Shown here: in pieces, positions 1-8,087 of the stretch
How positions within the stretch are numbered: the stretch's first letter is position 1
How the letters are laid out: each line of letters begins with the position of its first letter
Source: Thermoguttaceae bacterium
GTDB taxonomy: Bacteria > Planctomycetota > Planctomycetia > Pirellulales > Thermoguttaceae
DNA: 64,000 nucleotides
Reading direction: 5' to 3'
Assembly: GCA_017937485.1 (NCBI GenBank)
Contig: JAGBDN010000086.1
Coordinates: forward strand, 27,272-91,271
Made by a program: the position numbers and the translations under genes
The notes under the pieces: model-generated
Database searches by the model: none
Told to the model about the DNA's origin: nothing
The model's input: only the letters and a program-made list of their open reading frames with translations

Positions 1-1227
1 GGAAACGACTTCGGCGACGTTCGGGGCGGAAACGGCGATTTCGGCGATCGTCGCCCAGTCGCCGTCGACGTTCGCGACCGTCAGCCGCTTCGCGCCGTTC
101 GGAATTTTGACCGTTAAATCGAGATCGTACACGTTTTGATAAACGTTGTACGCTTGGACGAAAACGGCCTCTTTCCATTCGCCTTTTCCGCCTTGGGGGA
201 CGAAGCGTCGGCGAAGAATCTCGCGCCCGTCCGCCTCGACGACGATTTCCGCCGCGACCGAGACCGTCCCGACGCGCAAACGGAGCGTCGCGTCGTTCGG
301 GAAGGGGCCGTCGACCGTCCAAGGCTTGCGAACGCCTTCGGAAAGCCCGCCTTTATTCGGTTGCGGCATAAGCGCGTTGTGCGAAACGCCGGGCCAACGC
401 GGGGCCGGAAGGTCTTTGTAATTTACCCAGCTTGCCCCGCAGTGCGACACTTCCATCGGCGCGTACCCGCGAGTCGCCTGCGCGACGCGGAGTTTCGCCA
501 ACGGCAAATAAGGTCGCGTTCCGTATCCGAGCCCGTCGCAGGAGATCAGCCGGTCGGCGTCTTCGGAGCGAATCGCGTCGACGACGGTCGAAACGACCTT
601 CATAAACTCGTCGTCGGAACAGCCGTCCGGCTCGTTGAAGAGGTTGAAGCTGACGAGTTCGTTCGGGTAGCCCGCGTACCGCTTCGCGAAGACCCGCCAA
701 TGTTCGGCGCAAACGGCGAGCGTCTCGGCGTCCTTCCAAACGGTCGGGCGTTCCGGCGGATTGGCGACGGTGTAACCGGGCGCGCGGTGGAAGTTCATAC
801 AGACGTGAACGCCGTATTTGTCGCCGTATTCGACCGCTTTGTCGATTTCGGCGAGCGTCTTTTCGTTGAAGCGTTTCCGGTCGCCGTCGACGATCCAGCA
901 GCGGTAGTCCATCGGGAGTCGAACGAAGTTGAACCCGAGGTCGGCGATGTTGCGGAAGTCGTCCTCGCGAAACGGTTTATTGTCGTAAACCATAAACTTT
1001 TCGAGGAGGTTGAAACCGCGCCAACGGGGCAGTTTGTCGTAACGCGGCGTCGGGAGCGTCGAGCGTTTCGACGGCGCGGCGAAGGCGTTCGAGAAGAGTC
1101 CGGGAACGCCGAGCGGGGCGGCGACGGACGCGGCGGCGAGCGCGGCGCCCGATTTCAATACGTCGCGGCGAGTCGGCGAACGGTCGGCGGAAACGCGGGA
1201 AGGAAGGGAAAAACGGTCGGCGGACAC
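1..1227 (-). CDS. Secreted GH5-type glycoside hydrolase (cellulase family), 3' end outside window
   Basis: Reads leftwards and runs off the window edge, so at least 409 codons with the C-terminus missing. It starts at GTG (1225-1227) behind an AAAGGTG ribosome site. I chose this start because it leads straight into a twin-arginine signal: TRRDVLK at residues 19-25, then an Ala-rich hydrophobic stretch. The mature part begins LPRWRGFNLLEKF and carries RLPMDYRCW and the acid/base motif NLFNEPDG, all typical of the GH5 TIM barrel. A beta-rich, carbohydrate-binding-like stretch appears to be inserted or appended after about residue 290. Likely hydrolyses a beta-glycan outside the cytoplasm. The nucleophile Glu and exact substrate cannot be assigned from this fragment. 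Confidence 0.8.
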   Translation of the reverse strand, partial: MSADRFSLPSRVSADRSPTRRDVLKSGAALAAASVAAPLGVPGLFSNAFAAPSKRSTLPTPRYDKLPRWRGFNLLEKFMVYDNKPFREDDFRNIADLGFNFVRLPMDYRCWIVDGDRKRFNEKTLAEIDKAVEYGDKYGVHVCMNFHRAPGYTVANPPERPTVWKDAETLAVCAEHWRVFAKRYAGYPNELVSFNLFNEPDGCSDDEFMKVVSTVVDAIRSEDADRLISCDGLGYGTRPYLPLAKLRVAQATRGYAPMEVSHCGASWVNYKDLPAPRWPGVSHNALMPQPNKGGLSEGVRKPWTVDGPFPNDATLRLRVGTVSVAAEIVVEADGREILRRRFVPQGGKGEWKEAVFVQAYNVYQNVYDLDLTVKIPNGAKRLTVANVDGDWATIAEIAVSAPNVAEVVS

Positions 1228-1377
1228 GGCGGCACCTTTCGAGCGTCGAAACGCAAAAAGACGTTCATTAATTAATAAGGGGAAAAACGGGAGTAATCGC
1301 CGCTCGACGTATTGGCGACGCCTGTTAAAATAGGGAAAATAGGAAACGGCGTTCGTCGGCGTCGACGCGACGTTTTC

Positions 1378-1406
1378 ATTATATAAAAGCGAAACCGGCG
1401 CGTCAA
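1378..1406 (-). promoter_or_regulatory. Sigma-70-like promoter for the GH5 gene
   Basis: On the minus strand: -35 TTGACG (1401-1406), 17-bp spacer, perfect -10 TATAAT (1378-1383). The -10 ends about 150 bp upstream of the GH5 start codon, leaving a long leader in which I see no gene. Confidence 0.65.
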
Positions 1407-1579
1407 GCGTTTTGTTCGGTTTCGGCGTTTTTCTTGCGCCGAGCGAACGGTTTTAGCGATTTTGCGGATATTAACGACGAAGACGACAAGGAAACGTCGC
1501 GACGACGGACGCCGCCGCCGATTTTGGACGAAAAAAACGACAAATTCGAAAAAAATGGGAAAAATTTCGCCGATTTTGC

Positions 1580-1608
1580 TTGCAATTTGCGCGTTATCCT
1601 TGTACAAT
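1580..1608 (+). promoter_or_regulatory. Sigma-70-like promoter for the 1730 oxidoreductase
   Basis: -35 TTGCAA (1580-1585), 17-bp spacer, -10 TACAAT (1603-1608), about 120 bp upstream of the ATG. The CTTGTACAATA context resembles the CTTGTATAATA core of the promoters of the two other MocA genes at 26.9 and 28.8 kb. The 1228-1729 gap otherwise holds only the divergent GH5 promoter. Confidence 0.6.
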
Positions 1609-1729
1609 AAGAACGTTCCGTATTTTGTCGACGGTTTTCGCATTTTTACAACTATTGTGGAGCGCGTCGATTTCCGCTTGATATTTTTGCGCGTCGCGGC
1701 GATTGTCGGCGACGTTCGAGGAGCGTTTT

Positions 1730-3091
1730 ATGAGTACTTTTTCGCGTCGTTCTTTTCTGAAAACGTCCGGTTTGGCGACCGTCGCCGCGACGATTCCCGC
1801 CGTTTCGGCTCCGCGCGTTCACGCCGGCGAAGACAACACGATTCGCATCGCTTGGATCGGTTGCGGCGGTCGCGGCAACGGCGCCGTCCGTCAAGCGTTG
1901 AACGCCGACCCGAACACGAAACTTTGGGCCGTCGCCGACGCGTTCAAAGAACGCGCTTTCAACGCCGTCGCCAGCGTTAAAGAAACGCACGGCGAAGACC
2001 GCGTCGACGTTCCGGAAGAACGCACGTTCTACGACCTCGACGGTTACAAAGCCGCGATCGACACCCTCCGCGACGGCGACGTCGTTCTTCTGACGACGCC
2101 GCAAGGTTTCCGCCCGATCACGTTCGAATACGCGGTCAACAAGAAGGAAAAAATCAACGTCTTCGCCGAAAAACCGCTTGGCGTCGACATTCCGGGCCTC
2201 AAACGCATCCTCGCCGCGAACGAAGTCGCGAAACAAAAGGGGATTCAAGTCGGCGTCGGTTTGAACAATCGCCACTACGACCGCACCCGTCAAACGGTCG
2301 AAGCGATTCAAGAAGGCAAACTCGGCGAAGTCCTCAACACTTGGGTTTATCGCCTCCAAGGCCCGCACAACCTGAACTGGCAAGAATCCCGCACCGCGCT
2401 CCAAAACGAAATCGCGAACATCTTCTGCTTCGACTGGACGAGCGGCGGTTTCATCGTCGACGCGTTGATTCACAACATCGACATCTGCTGCTGGTGCATG
2501 CAAGACTACCCGATCGCCGCGAACGGCGTCGGCGGTCGCCTCGTCGACCCGCACGACAAGGGCCTCCGTCGCTCGAAAGACCAACTCATCGACTGCGCCG
2601 CCGTCGAATACACCTTCAAAGACGGTCGCAAGATGATGCTCCAAACCCGCACCGTTCCGAACTGCTGGGGCTTCTTCCAAGCGAACGTTCAAGGGACGAA
2701 GGGCTGCAGCCAGCTCGGCGAAGGCGTCGGCGACCCGGCTATCTACGAAGGGACGGAAATGCTGAACACGCATACCCGCAAAGCGATTTGGAAGCCGGAA
2801 GCGGGCCCGAACGACTCGTACCAAGACGAACACGTCCGCCTCTTCGACGCGATTCGCAACAACAAACCGTGGAACGAAATTCAATACGGCGTCGACGCGA
2901 CCGCGACGGCGATCCTCGGTCGCACCGCCGTCGAAACCGGTCAACGCGTTTCGATGGAACAAGTTTGGGATTCGACGCGCGAACTCGTTCCGAACATCGA
3001 CGCGCTCCGCATCGATAGCGAATCCCCGGCCGAACGCGACGAAAACGGCAACTACTGGATTGGCACCCCGGGCGTTACGAAGGTTTCCTGA
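1730..3091 (+). CDS. Tat-exported Gfo/Idh/MocA family oxidoreductase
   Basis: About 453 residues. The ATG at 1730 follows GAGGAG (1718-1723); an earlier in-frame TTG at 1703 lacks a ribosome site and would bury the signal peptide. Residues 5-11 SRRSFLK form a twin-arginine signal ending near AHAGED. The Rossmann NAD(P) motif IAWIGCGGRGNGA follows, then FAEKPLGVDI, the EKP signature of the family, and a C-terminal alpha/beta substrate domain. Family members oxidise or epimerise sugars and cyclitols with a nucleotide cofactor. Exported copies are abundant in Planctomycetota. The substrate is unknown. It is monocistronic, with its own promoter and a long hairpin terminator downstream. Confidence 0.88.
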   Translation: MSTFSRRSFLKTSGLATVAATIPAVSAPRVHAGEDNTIRIAWIGCGGRGNGAVRQALNADPNTKLWAVADAFKERAFNAVASVKETHGEDRVDVPEERTFYDLDGYKAAIDTLRDGDVVLLTTPQGFRPITFEYAVNKKEKINVFAEKPLGVDIPGLKRILAANEVAKQKGIQVGVGLNNRHYDRTRQTVEAIQEGKLGEVLNTWVYRLQGPHNLNWQESRTALQNEIANIFCFDWTSGGFIVDALIHNIDICCWCMQDYPIAANGVGGRLVDPHDKGLRRSKDQLIDCAAVEYTFKDGRKMMLQTRTVPNCWGFFQANVQGTKGCSQLGEGVGDPAIYEGTEMLNTHTRKAIWKPEAGPNDSYQDEHVRLFDAIRNNKPWNEIQYGVDATATAILGRTAVETGQRVSMEQVWDSTRELVPNIDALRIDSESPAERDENGNYWIGTPGVTKVS

Positions 3092-3161
3092 GGCGACGCA
3101 TAGGGCGCGCAAACGGACACGCCGCGCTTGTTAAAGCGTCGGTAAAAGTTTGCCCCGATTA

Positions 3162-3229
3162 AAAAACGCCGAAGTTCGAGCGGCGACGTTTGAAAATAGC
3201 GTCGACCGTTCGAGCGTCGGCGTTTTTTG
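3162..3229. terminator. Hairpin terminator, bidirectional
   Basis: An A6 run plus ACGCCGA at about 3163 pairs with TCGGCGT plus a T6 run ending at 3229, enclosing a large internal arm. It lies 70 bp after the oxidoreductase stop and works on paper in both directions. Confidence 0.6.
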
Positions 3230-3343
3230 TTTGCCGCGCGCCGAGGGACAGATTGACGCGTTAAAATAGAGCAAAATTGGAAAAGTGGGAGAAAAAACGA
3301 CGAAGGAGAAAGCGTTTTTCCGACGCGGCGCGAAGCGGTCGAG

Positions 3344-3604
3344 TTGGCGCGACGGTTGGTTGCGGCCGGCTTTTTGATCGGCGGAGGCGCGGCGTTCGTC
3401 GTTTGCCGCTTTGATCGCTGCGTCGCCGACGCGTTTTTCTTCCGGTTGGCGCCGAAATCGCCGCTGAAAATCGCGACGTATTTAGGAATCGCGTTCGTCG
3501 GGAACGCTTGCGGCGCGCGGTTCCTTAACGCGACGTTAAAAACGAATAAAAGCGGCGTTGAAACGACGAGAAACGGCGACGCGGCGACGAAAAACGCGGC
3601 GTAA
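3344..3604 (+). CDS. Possible small membrane protein (weak candidate)
   Basis: An 86-codon frame starting at TTG. The encoded protein has two hydrophobic stretches (VAAGFLIGGGAAFVV and a second around LGIAFVG) and a polar Thr/Asn-rich tail. Codons match the local style (GCG, TCG, GGC, ACG) and the frame stays open upstream to 3257. No convincing ribosome site or recognised domain supports it, and an antisense frame of similar length is open. It sits alone between two terminators. I rate it only as possible. Confidence 0.25.
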   Translation: MARRLVAAGFLIGGGAAFVVCRFDRCVADAFFFRLAPKSPLKIATYLGIAFVGNACGARFLNATLKTNKSGVETTRNGDAATKNAA

Positions 3605-3640
3605 TCGGCTGGAAACGTCGAGCGAGAACGAACGAAAGAG

Positions 3641-3687
3641 CGCAAAAAAAACTCGCGAACCGAAACGGGAACGCGAGTTTTTTTGCG
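3641..3687. terminator. Perfect bidirectional terminator
   Basis: CGCA8CTCGCG (3641-3657) and CGCGAGT7GCG (3672-3687) form a G+C-rich stem flanked by A and T runs. It ends the leftward carbonic anhydrase gene (stop at 3722) and could also end anything arriving from the left. Confidence 0.8.
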
Positions 3688-3721
3688 TTAAGTTAAGCGA
3701 AACGCCGGTTTAAACGTTCGT

Positions 3722-4465
3722 TTAGAGAGCGAGTTTGGCGTCGCGTTTTTCTTTCAGGTCTTTTTTCGATTTGATCGGGGCGCGCCAGTCGACTTTGCCG
3801 GTTTTGACGTTGTAAATCGCCGGAACGATCCAAAGTTTGCCCTTTTCGAGCGCTTCGACCGTCATCGGGCTGTGTTCGAAAAGTTCTTCGACCGCGACGT
3901 AAGCGTTTTCGACGACCGCCGCTTCGATCAGCGCGGCGCCGGAAAGTTCCGGACGCGCGGCGCGAACGCGCTTGACCGCCGGTTCGATGTGCGAAACGAG
4001 CGACTTAATGTGCCCGTCGGCGTGTTCGTGTTCGACCGTCGCCGTAACCGCGCCGCATTGCGTGTGTCCCAAAACGACCAAAATCGGCGTGCCGAGGTGC
4101 GAAACGCCGTACTCGATCGAGCCGGTTTCGTCGTCGGCGCAAACCCCGCCCGCGACGCGAACGACGAAGACGTCGCCGAAGCCTTGGTCGAAGAGCAACT
4201 CGACCGGAACGCGGGAGTCGCTGCAGCCGAGAACCGTCGCGAACGGGTGTTGGCCGTGTTCCGCCGTGTCGACGAGGCGGTCGAAATTCGAGTGCGGATG
4301 CGCGGTCTTGTTCGCGGCGAAACGTTCGTTGCCTTGAACGAGAAGACGGAGCGCTTCGTCGGCGGAAACGCCGGGCCCCGCGTCGTTAGCGGCGGCGAAG
4401 TTCGAGAAAACGGCGCAGGTCGAGAGAAGAGCGAGAGCGAGGAAAGAAAACGCGACGCGTTTCAT
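3722..4465 (-). CDS. Beta-class carbonic anhydrase, exported
   Basis: 247 residues. The ATG at 4465 follows AGGAG (4476-4480); longer in-frame versions add a basic leader with no ribosome site. Residues 1-26 are a classic Sec signal peptide ending near FAAAND. The zinc and catalytic set of beta carbonic anhydrases is present: C81 and the D83-R85 dyad in CSDSRVP, and H134 and C137 in GHTQCGAV. It interconverts CO2 and bicarbonate, here most likely in the periplasm. The protein is single-domain and of normal length. It is monocistronic, with the strong terminator at 3641 downstream. Confidence 0.93.
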   Translation of the reverse strand: MKRVAFSFLALALLSTCAVFSNFAAANDAGPGVSADEALRLLVQGNERFAANKTAHPHSNFDRLVDTAEHGQHPFATVLGCSDSRVPVELLFDQGFGDVFVVRVAGGVCADDETGSIEYGVSHLGTPILVVLGHTQCGAVTATVEHEHADGHIKSLVSHIEPAVKRVRAARPELSGAALIEAAVVENAYVAVEELFEHSPMTVEALEKGKLWIVPAIYNVKTGKVDWRAPIKSKKDLKEKRDAKLAL

Positions 4466-4667
4466 TGGGGTAAAGCTCCTAATCGTTGGGGTTAATCGGC
4501 GTCGCGTCGAACTAAGGGCGCGGCGCTCCGGAAACAAACGCGACGTCGGGGACGACGTAAAAGAGGCTCCGGCGCGCAAACGGGAATAAACGGCAAACGA
4601 CCGCGCTTCGAACGTCTCGAAGACGACGAGCGCGGCGTTTGATTGTTTTAACGGAAATAACGGGCGG

Positions 4668-5852
4668 TCAACGGCGCTTTTTCTCGGCGACCAAGCGTTC
4701 GTAAAGCTCGACGTGTCGGGCGATTAACGCGTCGAGCGAAAATTCGCGTTCGACGCGGGCCCGCGCCGCGTCGGCTAGCGTTCGACGCAGCGAAGCGTTT
4801 TCGGGTTTCAGCAAACGGAACGTTTCGCGAGTCAGCGCGGTGCGGCGGCGGATGCGGTCGCCGTCGAATTCCGGGACGAGGACGCCGGTTTCGCCGGGGA
4901 TAACGAGATCGCGGTTCCCGGGAACGTCCGAGGCGACGACCGGAACGCCGCAACTTTGCGCTTCCAAAATCGCGTTCGATTGGCCTTCGTAAGCGCTGCA
5001 ATTCCAAAGGACGTCAAAATTGGGCATAAGGCGCGAAACGTCGTCGCGTTCGCCGAGGAAGCGGACTCGGTCGGCGACGCGCAGGTCGTCTCGGTAACGG
5101 AGGAGCGACTCGCGCTCCGGGCCGTCGCCGATAACGAGGAGGTAAAAATCGAGCTGGGCGAATTTCAGTTGGTCGGCGGCCCAAAGCGCTTCCTTGACGC
5201 GTTTTTGCGGCCAAAGTCGCGCGACCAACCCGATCAACAACGGAAGACGGCCCGGCTCGAAGGGCAGTTTTAACTCTTTTAACAGCGCGATCTTCGCGGC
5301 GTCGGCGGTCGCGGCGTCGGCGGGACGCGGGAAGGGCGGCGGCTCGACGGCGTTCGGAACGACGACGAACTTCTCGGCGGGGATTCCGCGCTCGACGTAA
5401 AAGTCGACGATACCGGAGCTGTTGACCGCGAACGCGTCCGTTTTCGGTTCAAGGCGACGGTCGACCCAACCTTGCCAACGCGCCTTCCAAGGGTCGAGAC
5501 AACGCTCGCCGCAAACGACCGCCGGAACGCCGAGCGAAAACGCGGCGCGCCGCCCGTAAGCGTTCGCGGCGAAAAGCCAAGTGTGAACGACGTCGGGGCG
5601 GAAGTCGCGAATAATTTTCTTCAACCGCCAATAAGCGCGCGGCGAAAATTTAGCGGTTTTGCCGATTATGTCGACCGGAACGCCGGCGTCGCGGAGCGTC
5701 GCTTCGTAAGGGCCGCCCCGCGTCAGCGCGACGACGCGAACGTCGAAACGTTCTTTGGGAAGGTTGGCCGCGAGAAGCGTCAGCTGCTTTTCGGCGCCGC
5801 AACGGTCGAGCGTCGGAATAACGAGAAGAATTTTAAGGCGGTTCGGCGTCAT
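4668..5852 (-). CDS. Glycosyltransferase family 4 (GT-B fold)
   Basis: About 394 residues from the ATG at 5852; a TTG at 5873 would add seven residues. Neither has a clear ribosome site, so the start is uncertain. The N-terminus ILLVIPTLDRCGAEKQL is the glycine/acceptor loop of GT4 enzymes. The C-terminal nucleotide-sugar domain carries WPQKRV, FLGERDDV and the E(x7)E-type motif AYEGQSNAILEAQSCGVPVVASDVPG. Such retaining enzymes add sugars to cell-surface polysaccharide or lipid carriers. No neighbouring polysaccharide genes are present to narrow the substrate. Confidence 0.9.
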   Translation of the reverse strand: MTPNRLKILLVIPTLDRCGAEKQLTLLAANLPKERFDVRVVALTRGGPYEATLRDAGVPVDIIGKTAKFSPRAYWRLKKIIRDFRPDVVHTWLFAANAYGRRAAFSLGVPAVVCGERCLDPWKARWQGWVDRRLEPKTDAFAVNSSGIVDFYVERGIPAEKFVVVPNAVEPPPFPRPADAATADAAKIALLKELKLPFEPGRLPLLIGLVARLWPQKRVKEALWAADQLKFAQLDFYLLVIGDGPERESLLRYRDDLRVADRVRFLGERDDVSRLMPNFDVLWNCSAYEGQSNAILEAQSCGVPVVASDVPGNRDLVIPGETGVLVPEFDGDRIRRRTALTRETFRLLKPENASLRRTLADAARARVEREFSLDALIARHVELYERLVAEKKRR

Positions 5853-5947
5853 CGCGTCGGCGGAAACGTTCAAATCAAACGGATTAACGGAAAAACGAAA
5901 ACGACGCGACGCCGGTTAAAACGTCGCGCCGAAAATAAAGGGCGAGA

Positions 5948-7999
5948 TTATTCCGTCGGGGCCGGAGCGGCTTCTTGCGCCGGGGCGGCTTCTTCCGCCG
6001 GAGCGACTTCTTGCGTCGGGGCGGCTTCTTGCGCCGGGGCGGCTTCTTGCGCCGGAGCGGTTTCTTCCGCCGGGGCGGCTTCTTGCGCCGGAGCGGCTTC
6101 TTGCGCCGGAGCGGCTTCTTGCGCCGGAGCGGTTTCTTCCGTCGTCGAAACGCCGTAAATGCGCGCGGCGAGCTTCTTCGAAACCTCTTCCGAATCGTCG
6201 CATTCGGCTTGAACCAGCTTGCCGTCGAGGGTAACGGCGCAAATGAATTCGCCGAACGCGTCGCTCGGTTTCGCCGGATTGAAGACGAATTCTTCCGGGC
6301 GCGTCCATTCGACGGCGTTCGCTTCGGCGGCCAAAACGACCGACAAAATCGGTTTTTCCGGGTTCAAGTCGTCGAGCGTCAACGGTTCGACGCGACCGAA
6401 CGGCGCGTTTTCGCCGGTGAAGACGAGGAACGGCGTCGACGTTTTCGCGACGTCGCCAAACGGCGCTGCGAAAATCGACGGCATTTTCTCAAGGAGTTTA
6501 ATGTTGTTTTCGCCGTTCCAAGGCTCGTCGAGCTTGAATTCGTCGTAAAGTTTTTGGCCTTCGGCGCCCAAAACCGGGAGAAGCGCGACGCGCCAGCTCA
6601 AGAGCGGCGTTCCGTCGGCGGCGCGAATCGGGGCCGGGAACTTTTTGTTCTTCATCAAGTAAGCGTTAAACGCTTGACCGAGCGCGGTTAACGCGTCTTG
6701 CGCGCCGCCGTATTTCGCGTAAATCTCCGATTGACGGCGGAACGAGTTCATATTCTCGCAAGCGTCGACGAAGAAAGCGAGCGTTTCCGGCGAGTTTTTC
6801 AACGTTCCGACGACGCGGTCGCCTTCGGTCGCGAGGTTCGCCGATTTGAGAATCGTTCGCAATTTCTCGAACGTTTCGACCGCTTCCGTCGCGGCGGCTT
6901 GTTCGCCTTGCGGAAGCGCGGAGCCGAGACCGTCGACCGCTTCCATCAGCGCGCCGCCGATCGCCTTGCGCAACGTTTCGGCGCCTTCGGTCGACTTCGC
7001 GTCGACGACGAGCGTCAAAATCGCGCCGTCGGCGGAGTTCGCGTCGACGACGAAATGGAAACCGGAGACGTTCGGGCGCATCGCTTCGATAAGCGCCGGA
7101 GTCAACGGAACCGGCGGCTGAACGAGCGCGGTCGTCGCGACGTCGAAGTCGAAGTCGTAAAGGAACGCCGCGTCGAGTTTGTCGAGCGGAAGCCGTCCGA
7201 CGCGTTGCGCCGCGACGCCTCGTTCGTCGCCGGTTTTGCCGCTAAAATAAGCGTCGAGCGCGGTCGGCGAGCCGGAGAAGAAGACGACGGAGTTCGGCGT
7301 CGGGAAGGCGAGACCGGCGAGCATTTGGTCGACGCGACCGAACGTTTGGCCGGTTTGGTCGAGCGGAACCGGAAGGGCGTTTTCCAAGACGCGAACGTCG
7401 ACGGCGCCGATTTTTTGGGTTTTAACGGCTTTCGGATCGGCGTTTTTGAAAACTTTTGCGTCGAGCGCCGCTTGGTCGACCGGTTCGGGGAAGCGGAGGT
7501 AAACGACTTCGGACGGCGTCGGGAAACCTTCTTGGAGCGTTTCGCCGGTTTGCGCGTTTTTCAGCGTTTCGAGCGAAAACGTCTTGCTCGCCAACGCTAA
7601 GTCGGCGCCGTCGAGAAGTTCCGGAAGCGGAAGCTGCAGCGACGCGTTCGCGAACGTTTCGAGCGCGACGGCGCCGTTTTCAAGGTCGCGAAAACGTTCC
7701 GGACGAACGACTTGAACGGAGTAAGCGTTCGGTTGGACGAACTCGGTCGGGAGGTCGTTTTTCGCTCCGAGCGCGGCGAGTTGTTCCGCCGAGAGGAAAC
7801 GAATTTCGGTCGAAAATTGCGGGAACGCCGGAGCGTCGCCGGTTTGCGCGACCGCGTTCGGGTCGGCGTTTTCCGCTTCCGGCGCCGATTTTTGGCAACC
7901 GACGAAAGCCGAAACGCTCAACAACAGGCAACCCGTTCCGACGACCGCGCGGCGAACCGCTTTAGAAGTCGATAATTGCGACAAAAGCGAACGAGACAT
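5948..7999 (-). CDS. Lipoprotein with DUF1559-like C-terminal module and Gln/Glu-Ala-Pro repeat tail
   Basis: 683 residues. The ATG at 7999 follows AAAGGAT. Residues 18-35 form a signal sequence ending in the lipobox-like AFVGC with lipidation Cys35. Phe at -3 is unusual. A long central region of no recognised family follows. Around residues 430-580 there is a module with FNAYLMKNKKFPAP and SWRVALLPVLG, the SWRV-x-LLP pattern of DUF1559 proteins common in Planctomycetota. The last 60 residues are almost entirely APAQEA-type hexapeptides. It is probably a surface or periplasmic lipoprotein; function unknown. Confidence 0.75.
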   Translation of the reverse strand: MSRSLLSQLSTSKAVRRAVVGTGCLLLSVSAFVGCQKSAPEAENADPNAVAQTGDAPAFPQFSTEIRFLSAEQLAALGAKNDLPTEFVQPNAYSVQVVRPERFRDLENGAVALETFANASLQLPLPELLDGADLALASKTFSLETLKNAQTGETLQEGFPTPSEVVYLRFPEPVDQAALDAKVFKNADPKAVKTQKIGAVDVRVLENALPVPLDQTGQTFGRVDQMLAGLAFPTPNSVVFFSGSPTALDAYFSGKTGDERGVAAQRVGRLPLDKLDAAFLYDFDFDVATTALVQPPVPLTPALIEAMRPNVSGFHFVVDANSADGAILTLVVDAKSTEGAETLRKAIGGALMEAVDGLGSALPQGEQAAATEAVETFEKLRTILKSANLATEGDRVVGTLKNSPETLAFFVDACENMNSFRRQSEIYAKYGGAQDALTALGQAFNAYLMKNKKFPAPIRAADGTPLLSWRVALLPVLGAEGQKLYDEFKLDEPWNGENNIKLLEKMPSIFAAPFGDVAKTSTPFLVFTGENAPFGRVEPLTLDDLNPEKPILSVVLAAEANAVEWTRPEEFVFNPAKPSDAFGEFICAVTLDGKLVQAECDDSEEVSKKLAARIYGVSTTEETAPAQEAAPAQEAAPAQEAAPAEETAPAQEAAPAQEAAPTQEVAPAEEAAPAQEAAPAPTE
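5952..6145 (-). repeat. 18-bp tandem coding repeat (APAQEA hexapeptides)
   Basis: About ten imperfect copies of an 18-bp unit encode APAQEA, APAEET and APTQEV variants at the C-terminus of the lipoprotein. Copies differ by a few bases, always in steps that keep frame. Confidence 0.85.
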
Positions 8000-8087
8000 T
8001 TTAAAAATCCTTTAACGTTAAATTTAATTGTCGGCGACGCAAAAAGGAACGCGTCGCCGCAAACGATTTTCGGAAGGAAAAAGTAAA

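Noticed and set aside
136..1275. A 379-codon rightward open frame at the left edge
   Set aside because: Antisense shadow of the GH5 gene, which has a ribosome site, Tat signal and NEP motif on the minus strand.
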